57,071 nt of DNA from Deltaproteobacteria bacterium (GCA_009379725.1 WHTF01000013.1:1-57071); one strand, 5' to 3'; positions 17,824 to 26,660 are shown, counted from the stretch's first letter. The notes: a model not told the origin generated them from the letters alone. Program-made: numbers and translations.

Positions 17824-18100
17824 AAACCGCAACGCTCATGTCACCGCCCTATTGATTGTTCACTTCTGGAGATTGACAAAAGAACCCGGTAGTCTCCCTG
17901 CAGGTCGTTATGCCTAGTGCACTTAGCCGGCATTCATATTCCTGGATCGACCATTTCAGGCTTCTCTATGGTAGTCGGAGTCAATGGTATGACTTTTGCT
18001 GCCATCTTCATCAATTATTGACGATTGCTTCTTGGCGTACGCTGATCGAGTCTACGAATCGAGGAAACACAACACACAGTATTAAACCGATGGAACTTTA

Positions 18101-19054
18101 ATGGAAAACGTCGAAAATAATAGAACCCAATTAACGGTCCTCATCATTGAAGATCATCCCGATCAGCGCGATCTCTTAGCTATTGTCCTTCGAAGAGAGG
18201 GATACAGAGTCATAACCGCCGCCAATGGAGTCGAAGCGCTGGAAAAACTGAATCAAGAGGAAGTCCATATCGCACTCTCAGACATAATGATGCCCAAAAT
18301 GGACGGCTTTGAACTCATCAATAAGATTCGGAACAATTCCGCTCTGAGACATATATACATGATCTTAATTACTGCCCGCATTCAGGAGGGCGATCGCGTT
18401 CGCGGTCTCGATCTCGGAGCCGACGATTATATCACAAAGCCCTTTTCATTCTCTGAACTACTGGCGCGTGTACGCGTCGGCTCCCGGGTAGTTCAGTATC
18501 AACAACACCTTGAATACCAGACTCAGACCGATTCGCTCACCGGGCTATTTAATCGACGAGCATTCGAGAAAAAAATCGGCGAAGAATTCGAAAGATCAAA
18601 GCGTTATGAACATCCGTTGTCCGTTTTGATTTTCGACATCGATAACTTTAAAATTATTAATGATACTTACGGCCATCACGGCGGCGATGCCGCATTGATT
18701 AAGATTTCGGAAATCTTACGCGACAAAACACGCCGCAGTGATTTTCCATCGCGTTACGGCGGCGAAGAGTTCGTTCTGATACTTCCAGACACCGACCAAG
18801 AGAGCTCCCTCCAAGTCGCTAAAAAATTTCACGACGAGATCAGATCTTGCTCCTTCGGAACAGCGAATAAGCCATTTTTATTGACGGTTAGCATGGGCCT
18901 CGCCTCGACATCCATCAAAGAGTATTCAGATTGGCGCCAAATGGTCGATGATGCGGATCGCGCTTTGTACCAAGCAAAGAATGCCGGCAAAGACCGAATT
19001 GAAATATATTTGCCCCAAGAGACTATCAGACCACGCCAAGCCTCTGCACACTAG
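18101..19054 (+). CDS. PleD-like response regulator with diguanylate cyclase (REC-GGDEF)
   Basis: 317 residues. The receiver (~11-120) has the phospho-acceptor Asp61 in SDIMMPKMDG, acidic ED at 17-18 and the Lys in YITKPF. The GGDEF domain (~140-300) has GGEEF at 220-224 and an intact inhibitory RxxD site (R211-D214) five residues before it, so it should be an active, feedback-inhibited c-di-GMP synthase controlled by phosphorylation. The histidine kinase gene starts 6 bases after its stop, making a cognate pair. Location next to the tad promoter region suggests control of pilus function. The ribosome site is weak. Confidence 0.93.
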   Translation: MENVENNRTQLTVLIIEDHPDQRDLLAIVLRREGYRVITAANGVEALEKLNQEEVHIALSDIMMPKMDGFELINKIRNNSALRHIYMILITARIQEGDRVRGLDLGADDYITKPFSFSELLARVRVGSRVVQYQQHLEYQTQTDSLTGLFNRRAFEKKIGEEFERSKRYEHPLSVLIFDIDNFKIINDTYGHHGGDAALIKISEILRDKTRRSDFPSRYGGEEFVLILPDTDQESSLQVAKKFHDEIRSCSFGTANKPFLLTVSMGLASTSIKEYSDWRQMVDDADRALYQAKNAGKDRIEIYLPQETIRPRQASAH

Positions 19055-19060
19055 TAGCCG

Positions 19061-20263
19061 ATGCGCTCCCGCAGATCACTGTGCATTAGTCTCGTCATTC
19101 TGGTCAGCCTTTTAGGCGCATGGTACCTGGCTAAACAGAAACATCCGAGCGAAATAACTGTCCGTCCGCAGCCCACTACCCGAACACGGTTAGGACCATC
19201 CGCAGCGACGCCAAAGTTGACCGATTTTTCGAATACAATTGCCAACGATTTAGTCTATCTTTCGAGACTATTGACCTCGGACAAAGAATTAGTCGCGTAT
19301 GCTACTGCCGCATTTGTCGGAATTTTTATGATGGTCCTGGCCATCAATAATGCGGTTCCAGTTGACAAGCGTAGAACTGATGCAATGCTGGAGCTTTTGA
19401 AAGAGGAGAAAGCAAAAGCCGAGAATCTCGCGAGGCTAAAAGCGGAATTTTTGAATCAGGTATCTCATGAACTTCGTACGCCGCTTGCGGTGATCATTGG
19501 CTATCTAGAATGCCTCACCGACGGTCTTTACGGACAAGTTGATGGTAAACATCAGGACATCCTTCAAATTGTCGCGAAGCAGTCCGGCCACCTGAAGAAT
19601 ATGATAGACCAGATTCTCATTTATTCCCGCTTGGAAGCGAGTAAACAACCGCTTCGCGTTGAAGAATTTAGCGCCAACAAGGTTTTACTTGACCTGCGAG
19701 ATACCTTTGACTTTCTTTGCATCCAAAAAGGCTTACAACTGATATGGGACCTCCCACGAACTGCTTCAACCATCAAAAACGATCCTGAAAGATTCAAAGA
19801 AGTAGCGAGTAATCTCCTGCAAAATGCGGTGAAATATACGGATCAAGGTTCAATTACCGTCACTCTCGATCAGTCAAGAAGATCCGGCTCCGTTATTTTG
19901 GAGGTCATCGATACGGGTGTGGGCATTCCGCCGAACGCCGTCGGCAGTATATTCGAGCCATTTATACAAGCTTACAAGACGTCCACGGAAAACTCGCGCG
20001 GCGGGATTGGCTTGGGACTGAGTATCGTCAAGAAGCATATCGAGCAGATGAATGGCACAATTTCCGTCGAAAGCGAATTAGGCAAGGGATCTAAGTTCAA
20101 GGTTGTTTTTCCCCGCCGTTACCGAAGTGACGGCAAACGCAGGTTTGGCTTTTTTAGGAAAATCAGACTTCCCTTCTCATTGCCAATCCCACGGCGGGTT
20201 TTCGTACGTAATAAATCCATGAAACCCACACAAAGCAAGCCACCAGCCGGGCAACTAGTGTGA
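19061..20263 (+). CDS. Membrane sensor histidine kinase
   Basis: 400 residues. Membrane helices at ~6-24 and ~78-97 enclose a short extracytoplasmic loop of ~55 residues, too small for a large sensor domain. HisKA has His136 in SHELRTPL; the ATPase domain shows NLLQNAVKYT (N box), DTGVGIP (G1), FEPF (F box) and GIGLGLSIV (G2). All catalytic motifs are intact. The Arg/Lys-rich C-terminal ~45 residues are extra. It probably phosphorylates the REC-GGDEF protein encoded 6 bases upstream. Confidence 0.93.
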   Translation: MRSRRSLCISLVILVSLLGAWYLAKQKHPSEITVRPQPTTRTRLGPSAATPKLTDFSNTIANDLVYLSRLLTSDKELVAYATAAFVGIFMMVLAINNAVPVDKRRTDAMLELLKEEKAKAENLARLKAEFLNQVSHELRTPLAVIIGYLECLTDGLYGQVDGKHQDILQIVAKQSGHLKNMIDQILIYSRLEASKQPLRVEEFSANKVLLDLRDTFDFLCIQKGLQLIWDLPRTASTIKNDPERFKEVASNLLQNAVKYTDQGSITVTLDQSRRSGSVILEVIDTGVGIPPNAVGSIFEPFIQAYKTSTENSRGGIGLGLSIVKKHIEQMNGTISVESELGKGSKFKVVFPRRYRSDGKRRFGFFRKIRLPFSLPIPRRVFVRNKSMKPTQSKPPAGQLV

Positions 20264-20357
20264 TTCGTCGCGCCGCTCACTCCCGGCCTGCAACTGCCAG
20301 CATTGAAATCAACATCCGTCGTTGATTTGCCTAGATGGATCGCCTGAAATTTTTTCA

Positions 20358-21920
20358 ATGAAGTCACGGATGAAATATTTACTGCCCTCGTCGGCGGAAT
20401 TGATTTTTCTATTCATTTTTTTCCACCTTGTTTTTAGTACCGGAAAATTGCTAAACGACGGCGATACCGGTTATCACATACGTGCCGGCGATTTCATTCT
20501 GCAAAACCGCATGGTCCCAAAAACCGACGTTTTCTCTTTGTGGGTGCCTCAGTTGCCGTGGACAGCCCATGAGTGGCTATCTGAAGTCATCATGGCCATC
20601 GTCCATCGCTATTCCGGCCTGACAGGCATTGTTATTTTCTTTGCGCTTATCATCGCATTAACCTATCTCGGGTTGTTCAAGATGTTACGCGACAAGAGCC
20701 CGGACATCCCCTTAGCGCTGTTAATCACTGCCATGGCTGCGATCTGTTCTTCTTTACACTGGCTTGCCCGGCCTCATATTTTTTCTCTCGCGCTGACAGT
20801 TATCTGGTATTCGATCCTTAACAGTTTTCAGTACAAGGAGAAGAACAAGCTTTACCTATTGCCTCCCCTAATGCTTCTGTGGGTTAATTTACATGGAGGA
20901 TATATTTTTGGCTTGATACTTCTCCTCCTTTACGCAGGTGGAAACCTGGCAGCCTGGTGTTTCGAAGATCGATCCATAGCAAGTCAACACATTGACAGAG
21001 TAAAGTCCCTTGCTAAGGTACTTGCAGCTTGCCTGGCAGTGTCGGTGCTTAATCCGCACGGCTATCGCATACTGCTTTTCCCTTTCGCTGTGGCGTCTGA
21101 TGCGTTCCTCATGGACAATGTGCAGGAATTTCTGTCGCCGAACTTTCACGAGCCACTGCCTTTCAAGTATCTTCTCTTAGCGGCAATCGGACTGTTTGCG
21201 TTATCGCGTGTTGCCTTGAATTGGATAGAACTGGGGCTTGTTTTGCTTGTCACGTACATGGCGCTTTATTCTGCGAGATACATACCGCTTTATGCGATCA
21301 TAATTGCACCTATTTTGTTAGGGTTAATCGATCGACTGAAAGTCAATCTCCCGCGACGAAGCTTTGAATGGCTCGCTCGACGCTCTGCCAATTTCAGCTT
21401 TATCGATGCAGGAACAAGAGGACATCTCTGGCCGGCTGTCGGAATCGTCGGGGTACTCACATTCTCACACATGAACCCGCTTCACGCTGAATTTAACAAT
21501 AAACTTTTTCCGAAAGCGGCTGTGGAATTTCTCATGGCCAAAAAGATCCCTGGAAATATGTTCAACAATGACGAGTTCGGAGACTATCTCATATACACGG
21601 CTTGGCCTGAGTATAAAGTATTCTTCGACGGTCGATCGGACATGTATGGGGCGACATTAGGTAGCGAATATCTCCAGGTATCACGCACACTGCCCGGCTG
21701 GGAGGATGTGCTCCAAAAGCATCAAGTAGAATGGATTTTCTTCAATACCGGTTCGGTGCTTTCGGCACGGCTGAAGAGCCACCCTCGCTGGCGGTTAATA
21801 TACTCGGATGCGGTCGCAAGTATATTCGTACGAGACAAGGCCAAATATCATCATTGGATCGCCCAATATAGCTCGGAAGCTTCGGCACATTCTCGGAGCA
21901 CCGACGAGATCTTGAGATGA
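20358..21920 (+). CDS. Polytopic membrane protein, GT-C-like glycosyltransferase candidate
   Basis: About 520 residues with ten or so hydrophobic helices up to ~residue 400 and a soluble C-terminal part. The first loop carries DGDTGYHIRAGDFIL and PWTAHEWLSE, an acidic and aromatic pattern common to a widespread family annotated only as membrane proteins and resembling the first loop of GT-C mannosyltransferases. A later stretch (MFNNDEFGDYLIYTAWPEYKVFFDGRSDMYG) is also conserved in that family. Substrate is unknown; a surface-glycan or protein-glycosylation role is possible. I took the ATG at 20358; the longer frame needs a TTG at 20322. It lies 94 bases after the kinase gene and may be co-transcribed. 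Confidence 0.7.
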   Translation: MKSRMKYLLPSSAELIFLFIFFHLVFSTGKLLNDGDTGYHIRAGDFILQNRMVPKTDVFSLWVPQLPWTAHEWLSEVIMAIVHRYSGLTGIVIFFALIIALTYLGLFKMLRDKSPDIPLALLITAMAAICSSLHWLARPHIFSLALTVIWYSILNSFQYKEKNKLYLLPPLMLLWVNLHGGYIFGLILLLLYAGGNLAAWCFEDRSIASQHIDRVKSLAKVLAACLAVSVLNPHGYRILLFPFAVASDAFLMDNVQEFLSPNFHEPLPFKYLLLAAIGLFALSRVALNWIELGLVLLVTYMALYSARYIPLYAIIIAPILLGLIDRLKVNLPRRSFEWLARRSANFSFIDAGTRGHLWPAVGIVGVLTFSHMNPLHAEFNNKLFPKAAVEFLMAKKIPGNMFNNDEFGDYLIYTAWPEYKVFFDGRSDMYGATLGSEYLQVSRTLPGWEDVLQKHQVEWIFFNTGSVLSARLKSHPRWRLIYSDAVASIFVRDKAKYHHWIAQYSSEASAHSRSTDEILR

Positions 21921-22360
21921 CAAACGATGCCAAAAACGTCTAATCTTCTTGATCTGGACGACCTTCCATGAAGTCATTATTGAGCTACATTTCATTTTCA
22001 AAAGTTTCGACTCCGCCTAGATCAGTGACATTTTTGTCCGAAACCGACACTAAATTTGTCCTCATCATATGTCTCGTTGGGACAGTTTCTCCCAGCCTGC
22101 AGTCAAACATGGTCAAACAAGGCTGTCAAAGCTGAGCTTATGACGCCATGTTTGGTGTTTCATATGACACGAAAAGCGGAATCCTACGCCGGTCTGGTAG
22201 GGCACCGTCTCGCAGATAGGTCAACAATGCAAGTTCGTGGCATGCGCCTTGCGTTTGGGTTCAAATTGGTCTGAAGAAAAGGCAGGATGTCATTACCCTG
22301 AACTTCCTACTGGCGATGAGGCCATCATCATCGCTAGACCGCGGAATACGAGACGTATAA
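21921..22360. other. 440-base gap with short direct repeats, no gene seen
   Basis: The gap precedes the EAL gene. A 72-codon frame at 22056-22274 has no ribosome site and unconvincing composition. The only structure I noticed is the GTCAAA repeat cluster at 22102-22131. No clear promoter or riboswitch is recognised. Confidence 0.45.
22102..22131. repeat. Three GTCAAA direct repeats upstream of the EAL gene
   Basis: GTCAAAC at 22102, GTCAAAC at 22112 and GTCAAAG at 22125 give spacings of 10 and 13 bases, close to one helical turn. They lie about 230 bases before the EAL gene and could be a tandem operator. There is no independent evidence for function. Confidence 0.3.
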
Positions 22361-23722
22361 ATGACTCAGAACATTAGCGATCTATCTGGCGACGCCGAAT
22401 TTCAACTACGGCTCCGGCAGGTAGTTCTGGCTGCCCAACACACCGTCAAGCAGGTTGGTCTTCTGCTGATAGGTTTTGACTGTCCTGATCATTCCTTAGC
22501 CGATCTCACCCGAATGCCTAATTTCTCCGACTCAGTTTGGACAAGATTGAGAAACACTCTCAGAGATTCCGACACCGTGATACGCAGGGAGAATGGAGAG
22601 ATAGCGGTACTGCTTCCGTCCGTGAACGGCTCAGACGATGTTATTCTAGTAGCCAAAAAGGTTTTGGGCAGCTTACAAGAACCTCTACTGATCGAGGGCC
22701 TAAAACTCGACGTACGGCCGCGAATCGGTATCGCTCTATTTCCAGAACACACCTCAAGCGCAACTACATTGATGCAACGCGCCGATAGCGCTTTGAATTC
22801 GGCGCGCCGGAGCAAAACCGACTACACGCTCTACTCACACGGAGACAATGATGCTCAGCGAAGTCCTCTGAGTATGGGCCAGCTTAGACAAGCCATCGTT
22901 GCTGACCAGCTTTTCTTACTGTATCAGCCGAAGATCAACCTCAAAACGCAATCTATCTCGGGGCTGGAGGTGCTCACGCGTTGGCAGCACCCCGATCTTG
23001 GACTGATTTCGCCAGATGAATTTATTCCAGTCGCCGAGCGCACCGGCTTGATCATTCCACTGACACTCTGGGTTTTGCAGCAGTCGCTTCTACAATGCCG
23101 CACATGGGGCGAGAGGGGTATCGATGTGAGCGTGGCGGTAAATCTTTCCATGTGGAATTTAGACGCGCAAGAACTACCGGATCAAATCAAGGGATTGCTG
23201 CAGAATATCGGGGTAACACCGGACAAACTTGAACTCGAGATGACCGAAAGCGCCATCATGGGCGATCCTCAACGCGCTATTCGAACTCTGTCGCTCATCC
23301 GAGATCTTGGGGTTAAACTCGCGATTGATGATTTCGGAACAGGATACTCGTCCCTCGCCTACTTGAAAAAACTTCCCGTCACCAGTATGAAAATAGATAA
23401 GTCATTCATTCTAAACATGGAACGTGACAAAGATAATTCCATCATCGTGCGATCCATTATCGAATTAGGTCATAATCTCGGGCTTAAAATCGTCGCGGAG
23501 GGGGTAGAGACCCACGAAGCACAAGATATGCTACGGCAGCTCGATTGCGATGAGGCACAAGGATTCTATTACAGCCGCCCTATCCCCGTGGATGCGATGA
23601 CTGAATTTCTGAAAACCCCACCCGTAAAACTCACTGCGCAGTTGACCGAAGAAAACATTATGTCGACGCCGGCGCATGGGCCGATGCAAAGGAACGGAAT
23701 TCTAACCAACCCAAAGCTGTAA
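22361..23722 (+). CDS. Degenerate GGDEF plus EAL c-di-GMP phosphodiesterase
   Basis: 453 residues. The N-terminal ~165 residues keep the GGDEF fold (ADSALNSARR, PRIGIALFPEH) but the signature is replaced by ENGEIAVL, so no cyclase activity is expected. The EAL domain (~170-420) starts with FLLYQPKINL, has Glu203 in EVLTRW, an Asn in NLSMWN, ELEMTES, IDDFGTGYSSL, KIDKSFI, VAEGVET and QGFYYSRP. All metal and catalytic residues that I can recall for active EAL enzymes are present, so it should hydrolyse c-di-GMP. It opposes the cyclase at 18101 and completes a c-di-GMP cluster beside the tad locus. The final ~30 residues are unrelated. Confidence 0.93.
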   Translation: MTQNISDLSGDAEFQLRLRQVVLAAQHTVKQVGLLLIGFDCPDHSLADLTRMPNFSDSVWTRLRNTLRDSDTVIRRENGEIAVLLPSVNGSDDVILVAKKVLGSLQEPLLIEGLKLDVRPRIGIALFPEHTSSATTLMQRADSALNSARRSKTDYTLYSHGDNDAQRSPLSMGQLRQAIVADQLFLLYQPKINLKTQSISGLEVLTRWQHPDLGLISPDEFIPVAERTGLIIPLTLWVLQQSLLQCRTWGERGIDVSVAVNLSMWNLDAQELPDQIKGLLQNIGVTPDKLELEMTESAIMGDPQRAIRTLSLIRDLGVKLAIDDFGTGYSSLAYLKKLPVTSMKIDKSFILNMERDKDNSIIVRSIIELGHNLGLKIVAEGVETHEAQDMLRQLDCDEAQGFYYSRPIPVDAMTEFLKTPPVKLTAQLTEENIMSTPAHGPMQRNGILTNPKL

Positions 23723-23874
23723 TCCTACTTTGTGTAAAAGACGCTCCCAGCTCGGTAATGTCGATGAACCTCCCTCGCCTTTCATCTATGCTCTATAGGT
23801 TAATTTTCTTTCGATCAGCAGTCTAAAGCAGAAATAAATTCAAGTCACCGGTAGCCGCAGCTCTTCGCCCCCGG

Positions 23875-24843
23875 TCACCCGCCTTGGCGTTTTTTAAGCT
23901 CTTCAATCAGTTGCGGAATGATCTTGAAGACATCGCCCACCATGCCGAAATCTGAGTATTGAAATATCGGCGCATCTGCATCTTTATTGATGGAAATGAT
24001 GGTTTTGGAAGTTTTCATTCCAGATAGGTGCTGCACGGCGCCTGAAATACCGCAGGCGATGTACAGATCAGGTTTAACGGTTTTGCCTGTCTGGCCGATC
24101 TGCATCGCATACGGCACCCAACCGGCATCGACGGCTGCGCGGGTCGCTCCAACCGCCCCACCGAGAAGCTCGGCCAAATCGCTCAACATCGCAAAGTTTT
24201 CTTCACCCTTGAGTCCGCGTCCGCCAGAGACAATGGTCTTCGCGCCTTCGAGTTGTGGTCCCTCTCGCTTCACCGTTACTCGCTCTTTCATTCGAACTTT
24301 GCGGAGACCATCGTCCGAGGCGGCTGGCACTTCCTCAATAGCGACCGCTTGCTCACTGATTTCGGGCTCGAAAGATTTCGGCCGCACCAACAATAGCTTG
24401 GTACCCTGGCTGACTAATGTGCTGGTGTTTTGATAGCTCGCGCCAAGCGCGGGAATCGTGGCCTCCACGCTGCCGTCTTTCAACTTAAAATCACCGACAT
24501 CGCTAATCGCGCCACAATCGAGCCTTGCGCTCAAGTTGGCAACTAGATCACGTCCCGTGTAGCTGGAAGCAAATAACATCACCGCCGGCTTAAATGTATT
24601 GATTAAGCCTGCAATGGTCTCAGCTGCGGGGAGCGTTAGATACTCACGATAAATAGGATCGGCGGATCGATAGATCTTTGTTGCGCCATATTTTGCAAGT
24701 GTTTGCACTGCGTCTTCAGGAGCTGGCCCCAACAGCACGGCCTCTGCCTTGCCCGCTTCGGCTGCCTTGGCGACCATTTCCAAGGTAGTTGTCGTAATCC
24801 TGTCGTCGTTCAGTTCCGCGTAGACCCAAATAACGCCTGCCAT
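23875..24843 (-). CDS. etfA: Electron transfer flavoprotein alpha subunit
   Basis: 322 residues. The N-terminal domain (GVIWVYAELNDDRITTTTLE) and the C-terminal FAD-binding domain (VSGGRGLKGEENFAMLSDLAELLGGAVGATRAAVDAGWVP, QIGQTGKTVKPDLYIACGISGAVQH and DADAPIFQYSDFGMVGD) are diagnostic of EtfA/FixB. With EtfB it passes electrons from acyl-CoA and other flavoprotein dehydrogenases to the quinone pool. Its ATG immediately follows the etfB stop, with AAGGTGA as ribosome site. Confidence 0.96.
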   Translation of the reverse strand: MAGVIWVYAELNDDRITTTTLEMVAKAAEAGKAEAVLLGPAPEDAVQTLAKYGATKIYRSADPIYREYLTLPAAETIAGLINTFKPAVMLFASSYTGRDLVANLSARLDCGAISDVGDFKLKDGSVEATIPALGASYQNTSTLVSQGTKLLLVRPKSFEPEISEQAVAIEEVPAASDDGLRKVRMKERVTVKREGPQLEGAKTIVSGGRGLKGEENFAMLSDLAELLGGAVGATRAAVDAGWVPYAMQIGQTGKTVKPDLYIACGISGAVQHLSGMKTSKTIISINKDADAPIFQYSDFGMVGDVFKIIPQLIEELKKRQGG

Positions 24844-25623
24844 TTAAATCACCTTGATTTCAGCGAGGAAGTCCGCAATCTGCTTGCCGCCGTCCCCTTC
24901 GTCCGTAACAACCTTGCCAGCCTGCCGCTTGGCCGGTCTACCAACGGTCAAAACTTTTTCTCGTGCACCGTTCTCGCCCACTTGGTCTGGCGCGAGCCCC
25001 AGATCAGCCGCAGTGTAAACCTTAATCTCTTTCTTCTTGGCCGCCATAATGCCTTTCAGCTGCGGGTAACGGGGTTCGTTAATTCCGCTGCTAACCGCCA
25101 CAAGCGCGGGCAATGCGCACTCGATCAAATCGTAGCCGCTCTCGCTCTGACGCTTGATAATAATCGTACTGCCTGCGACTGAAATTTCTTTAGCGAAAGT
25201 CACTGGCGGAACGCCCAGAAAATAAGCGATCTGACCGGGAACAATGCCGGAATAACTGTCGCTGCTCTCGGTCGCACAGATAACCAGATCGAAGGGTTGC
25301 TTCTTGATCGCGGCGGCGAGAATTTTCGCGGTGCCAAGCGTGTCGGAACCGGCAACCGCCTCATCCAGAATATGGACTGCCGAAGTTGCGCCCATGGCCA
25401 ATGCGTTACGGATACCGATAGTGGCATCGCTGATGCCCATGGTGACTAGAATAACGGTGCCACCGTGTTTTTCCGTGAGACGGAGCGCTTCTTCGACGGC
25501 GCTCGCGGCAGCCGGGTCCAACTCATGGGGCACACCCTTGCGCACCATCCGCTTCGTGTTCGAATCGATCTCGATGGTCACCGAGCTTGCAGGGATGACT
25601 TTACCGCAAACGACAACGTTCAA
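24844..25623 (-). CDS. etfB: Electron transfer flavoprotein beta subunit
   Basis: 259 residues matching EtfB/FixA: start NVVVCGKVIPASS, LTEKHGGTVILVTMG and a C-terminal KEIKVYTAADLGL segment. It binds AMP and partners EtfA. The start is TTG at 25623 with AGGGAGA about 9 bases upstream. A rho-independent terminator (25661-25687) separates it from the di-iron gene pair upstream in the same direction, so it may have its own promoter or depend on read-through. Confidence 0.95.
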   Translation of the reverse strand: MNVVVCGKVIPASSVTIEIDSNTKRMVRKGVPHELDPAAASAVEEALRLTEKHGGTVILVTMGISDATIGIRNALAMGATSAVHILDEAVAGSDTLGTAKILAAAIKKQPFDLVICATESSDSYSGIVPGQIAYFLGVPPVTFAKEISVAGSTIIIKRQSESGYDLIECALPALVAVSSGINEPRYPQLKGIMAAKKKEIKVYTAADLGLAPDQVGENGAREKVLTVGRPAKRQAGKVVTDEGDGGKQIADFLAEIKVI

Positions 25624-25660
25624 TGTTTATTTCTCCCTCAACAAAAATGACCGATAAACA

Positions 25661-25687
25661 AAGGCGCCTCGAAAAATCAGGCGCCTT
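25661..25687 (-). terminator. Hairpin terminator after the PaaA-like gene pair
   Basis: A perfect 9-base inverted repeat, AAGGCGCCT and AGGCGCCTT, with a 9-base A-rich loop. On the minus strand it is followed by a T-rich stretch (TGTTTATC). It sits 43 bases beyond the stop of the 63-residue gene and just before etfB. Confidence 0.75.
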
Positions 25688-25729
25688 CTATGGGAAATGA
25701 TCGAACCGGGACTGCGGGCAGACAAAGAT

Positions 25730-25921
25730 TTACGCGACCCACTCCTTGACGTTTCCCTCAAGAACGACATCCAAAATCTCTTGGCAATCCGCAATCGCCT
25801 GATCGACGATCTTCGGATCGTCCTTAAGATGGGGCATGGCAGTGCCCACCGCTTTCTGAAGAGCCTGAATAAACTCTTTGAACTGCTGATCTAAAGCTTC
25901 GGTATGAGGTGCTGGTTGCAT
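25730..25921 (-). CDS. 63-residue partner protein of the PaaA-like gene
   Basis: A small acidic protein starting MQPAPHTEALDQQF, all-helical in appearance, without signal or membrane segment. It is preceded by AGAGGTAAAATC before the ATG at 25921, a good ribosome site. The same frame is open further upstream, overlapping the di-iron gene, but that extension is unlikely to be translated. It lies 16 bases after the PaaA-like gene stop. I do not recognise the family; by position it may be a small accessory subunit or effector, similar in concept to the small coupling proteins of di-iron oxygenases, though no homology is visible. Confidence 0.7.
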   Translation of the reverse strand: MQPAPHTEALDQQFKEFIQALQKAVGTAMPHLKDDPKIVDQAIADCQEILDVVLEGNVKEWVA

Positions 25922-25937
25922 GATTTTACCTCTAAAT

Positions 25938-26660
25938 CTAGGTGTAAAGCCGTCCTTTGTTCGGATCCGGGACGGCAAGGCCCATCTTGGTAAGAAGACC
26001 GTCAATCTCCTCCTTATACTGCGCGCGTCCCACCGCATTGGGCCGCCGTTTGAGGCCCCAGTACATGTATCGCTCTGAACGATATGATTTGGTATTGCCG
26101 AACATATCAAGGCCCTTGACGTACCAGTAATCAACCGCCTTCTGAATTCGATCCTTTGCTTCTCCGCCCTTGGCGGCGTATTCCGCCGTCTTGTTTGTGC
26201 CAAAATCAATATGGCCTTCTTCTTCCCGAATGACATCGGGATCTTCGACGATCCGGGCTAACGGGAGGTACGTGCAGCCAATAAACTCCTCAAGTTGAAA
26301 ACGGCCAACTCGATCGATCAAGAAACCGAAAACCGCATAGTCTTCCCAAGTGTCAATCGAGCCGCGAAAGGCCTCTACGTACCGCTCCTGATTGGATCGG
26401 CTCAACACGTACGATACGTCGAGACCCATATCGCCCGCCAAGCGAGACATCTTTCGATAGTGATCCATCTCCTCCGCAGCAGTGCGCGCGACGATCAGTT
26501 GATCCAATTTAGTCGGAGCCGAGGGTAGAATATTTTTCACGTACAAATTCGGGCCGCCGATCTCACAATCAGCCTGAATGGCCAGCACCCGCTTGAGTAG
26601 ATCCTGATATTCCGGATCTTGCTTCTCAAAATCCTTTAAATCAACCTTTTCTGTAAACAT
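25938..26660 (-). CDS. PaaA-like ferritin-fold di-iron protein (phenylacetic-acid-catabolic family)
   Basis: 240 residues. The fold and spacing match PF05138 (PaaA/PaaC): Glu33 in CEIGGPNLY, EEMDH with E64-H67 as the first ExxH, FQLEEF around 122-126 and REEEGH with E147-H150 as the second ExxH. All di-iron ligands appear intact, so it is likely a catalytic oxygenase or epoxidase subunit rather than the structural PaaC. No paaB, C, D, E or K is adjacent; instead a 63-residue protein and, past a terminator, etfBA follow. The substrate is therefore not assignable, but a CoA-thioester or aromatic acid is plausible. GAGGAGG lies 9 bases before the ATG. Confidence 0.88.
   Translation of the reverse strand: MFTEKVDLKDFEKQDPEYQDLLKRVLAIQADCEIGGPNLYVKNILPSAPTKLDQLIVARTAAEEMDHYRKMSRLAGDMGLDVSYVLSRSNQERYVEAFRGSIDTWEDYAVFGFLIDRVGRFQLEEFIGCTYLPLARIVEDPDVIREEEGHIDFGTNKTAEYAAKGGEAKDRIQKAVDYWYVKGLDMFGNTKSYRSERYMYWGLKRRPNAVGRAQYKEEIDGLLTKMGLAVPDPNKGRLYT

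Larger units (their letters stand above)
17586..18100. other. 515-base divergent control region between flp and the regulator operon
   Basis: This region lies between the minus-strand flp gene and the plus-strand diguanylate cyclase gene, so it must hold both promoters. It contains a sigma-54-like element (17708-17723), repeated CTGACA half sites (17787-17823), a related TTGACAAA at 17873 and CAGACAAT at 17763. A 63-codon open frame at 17910-18101 has no protein-like composition and is not called. Confidence 0.5.

Noticed and set aside
17910-18101. 63-codon plus frame before the diguanylate cyclase gene
   Set aside because: Rich in Ser, His, Trp and Tyr, no ribosome site, and it spans the likely promoter region.
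25730-26236. A 168-codon minus frame covering the 63-residue gene
   Set aside because: Its first ~105 codons overlap the PaaA-like gene in another frame and are Arg-rich; a good ribosome site marks the internal ATG at 25921.
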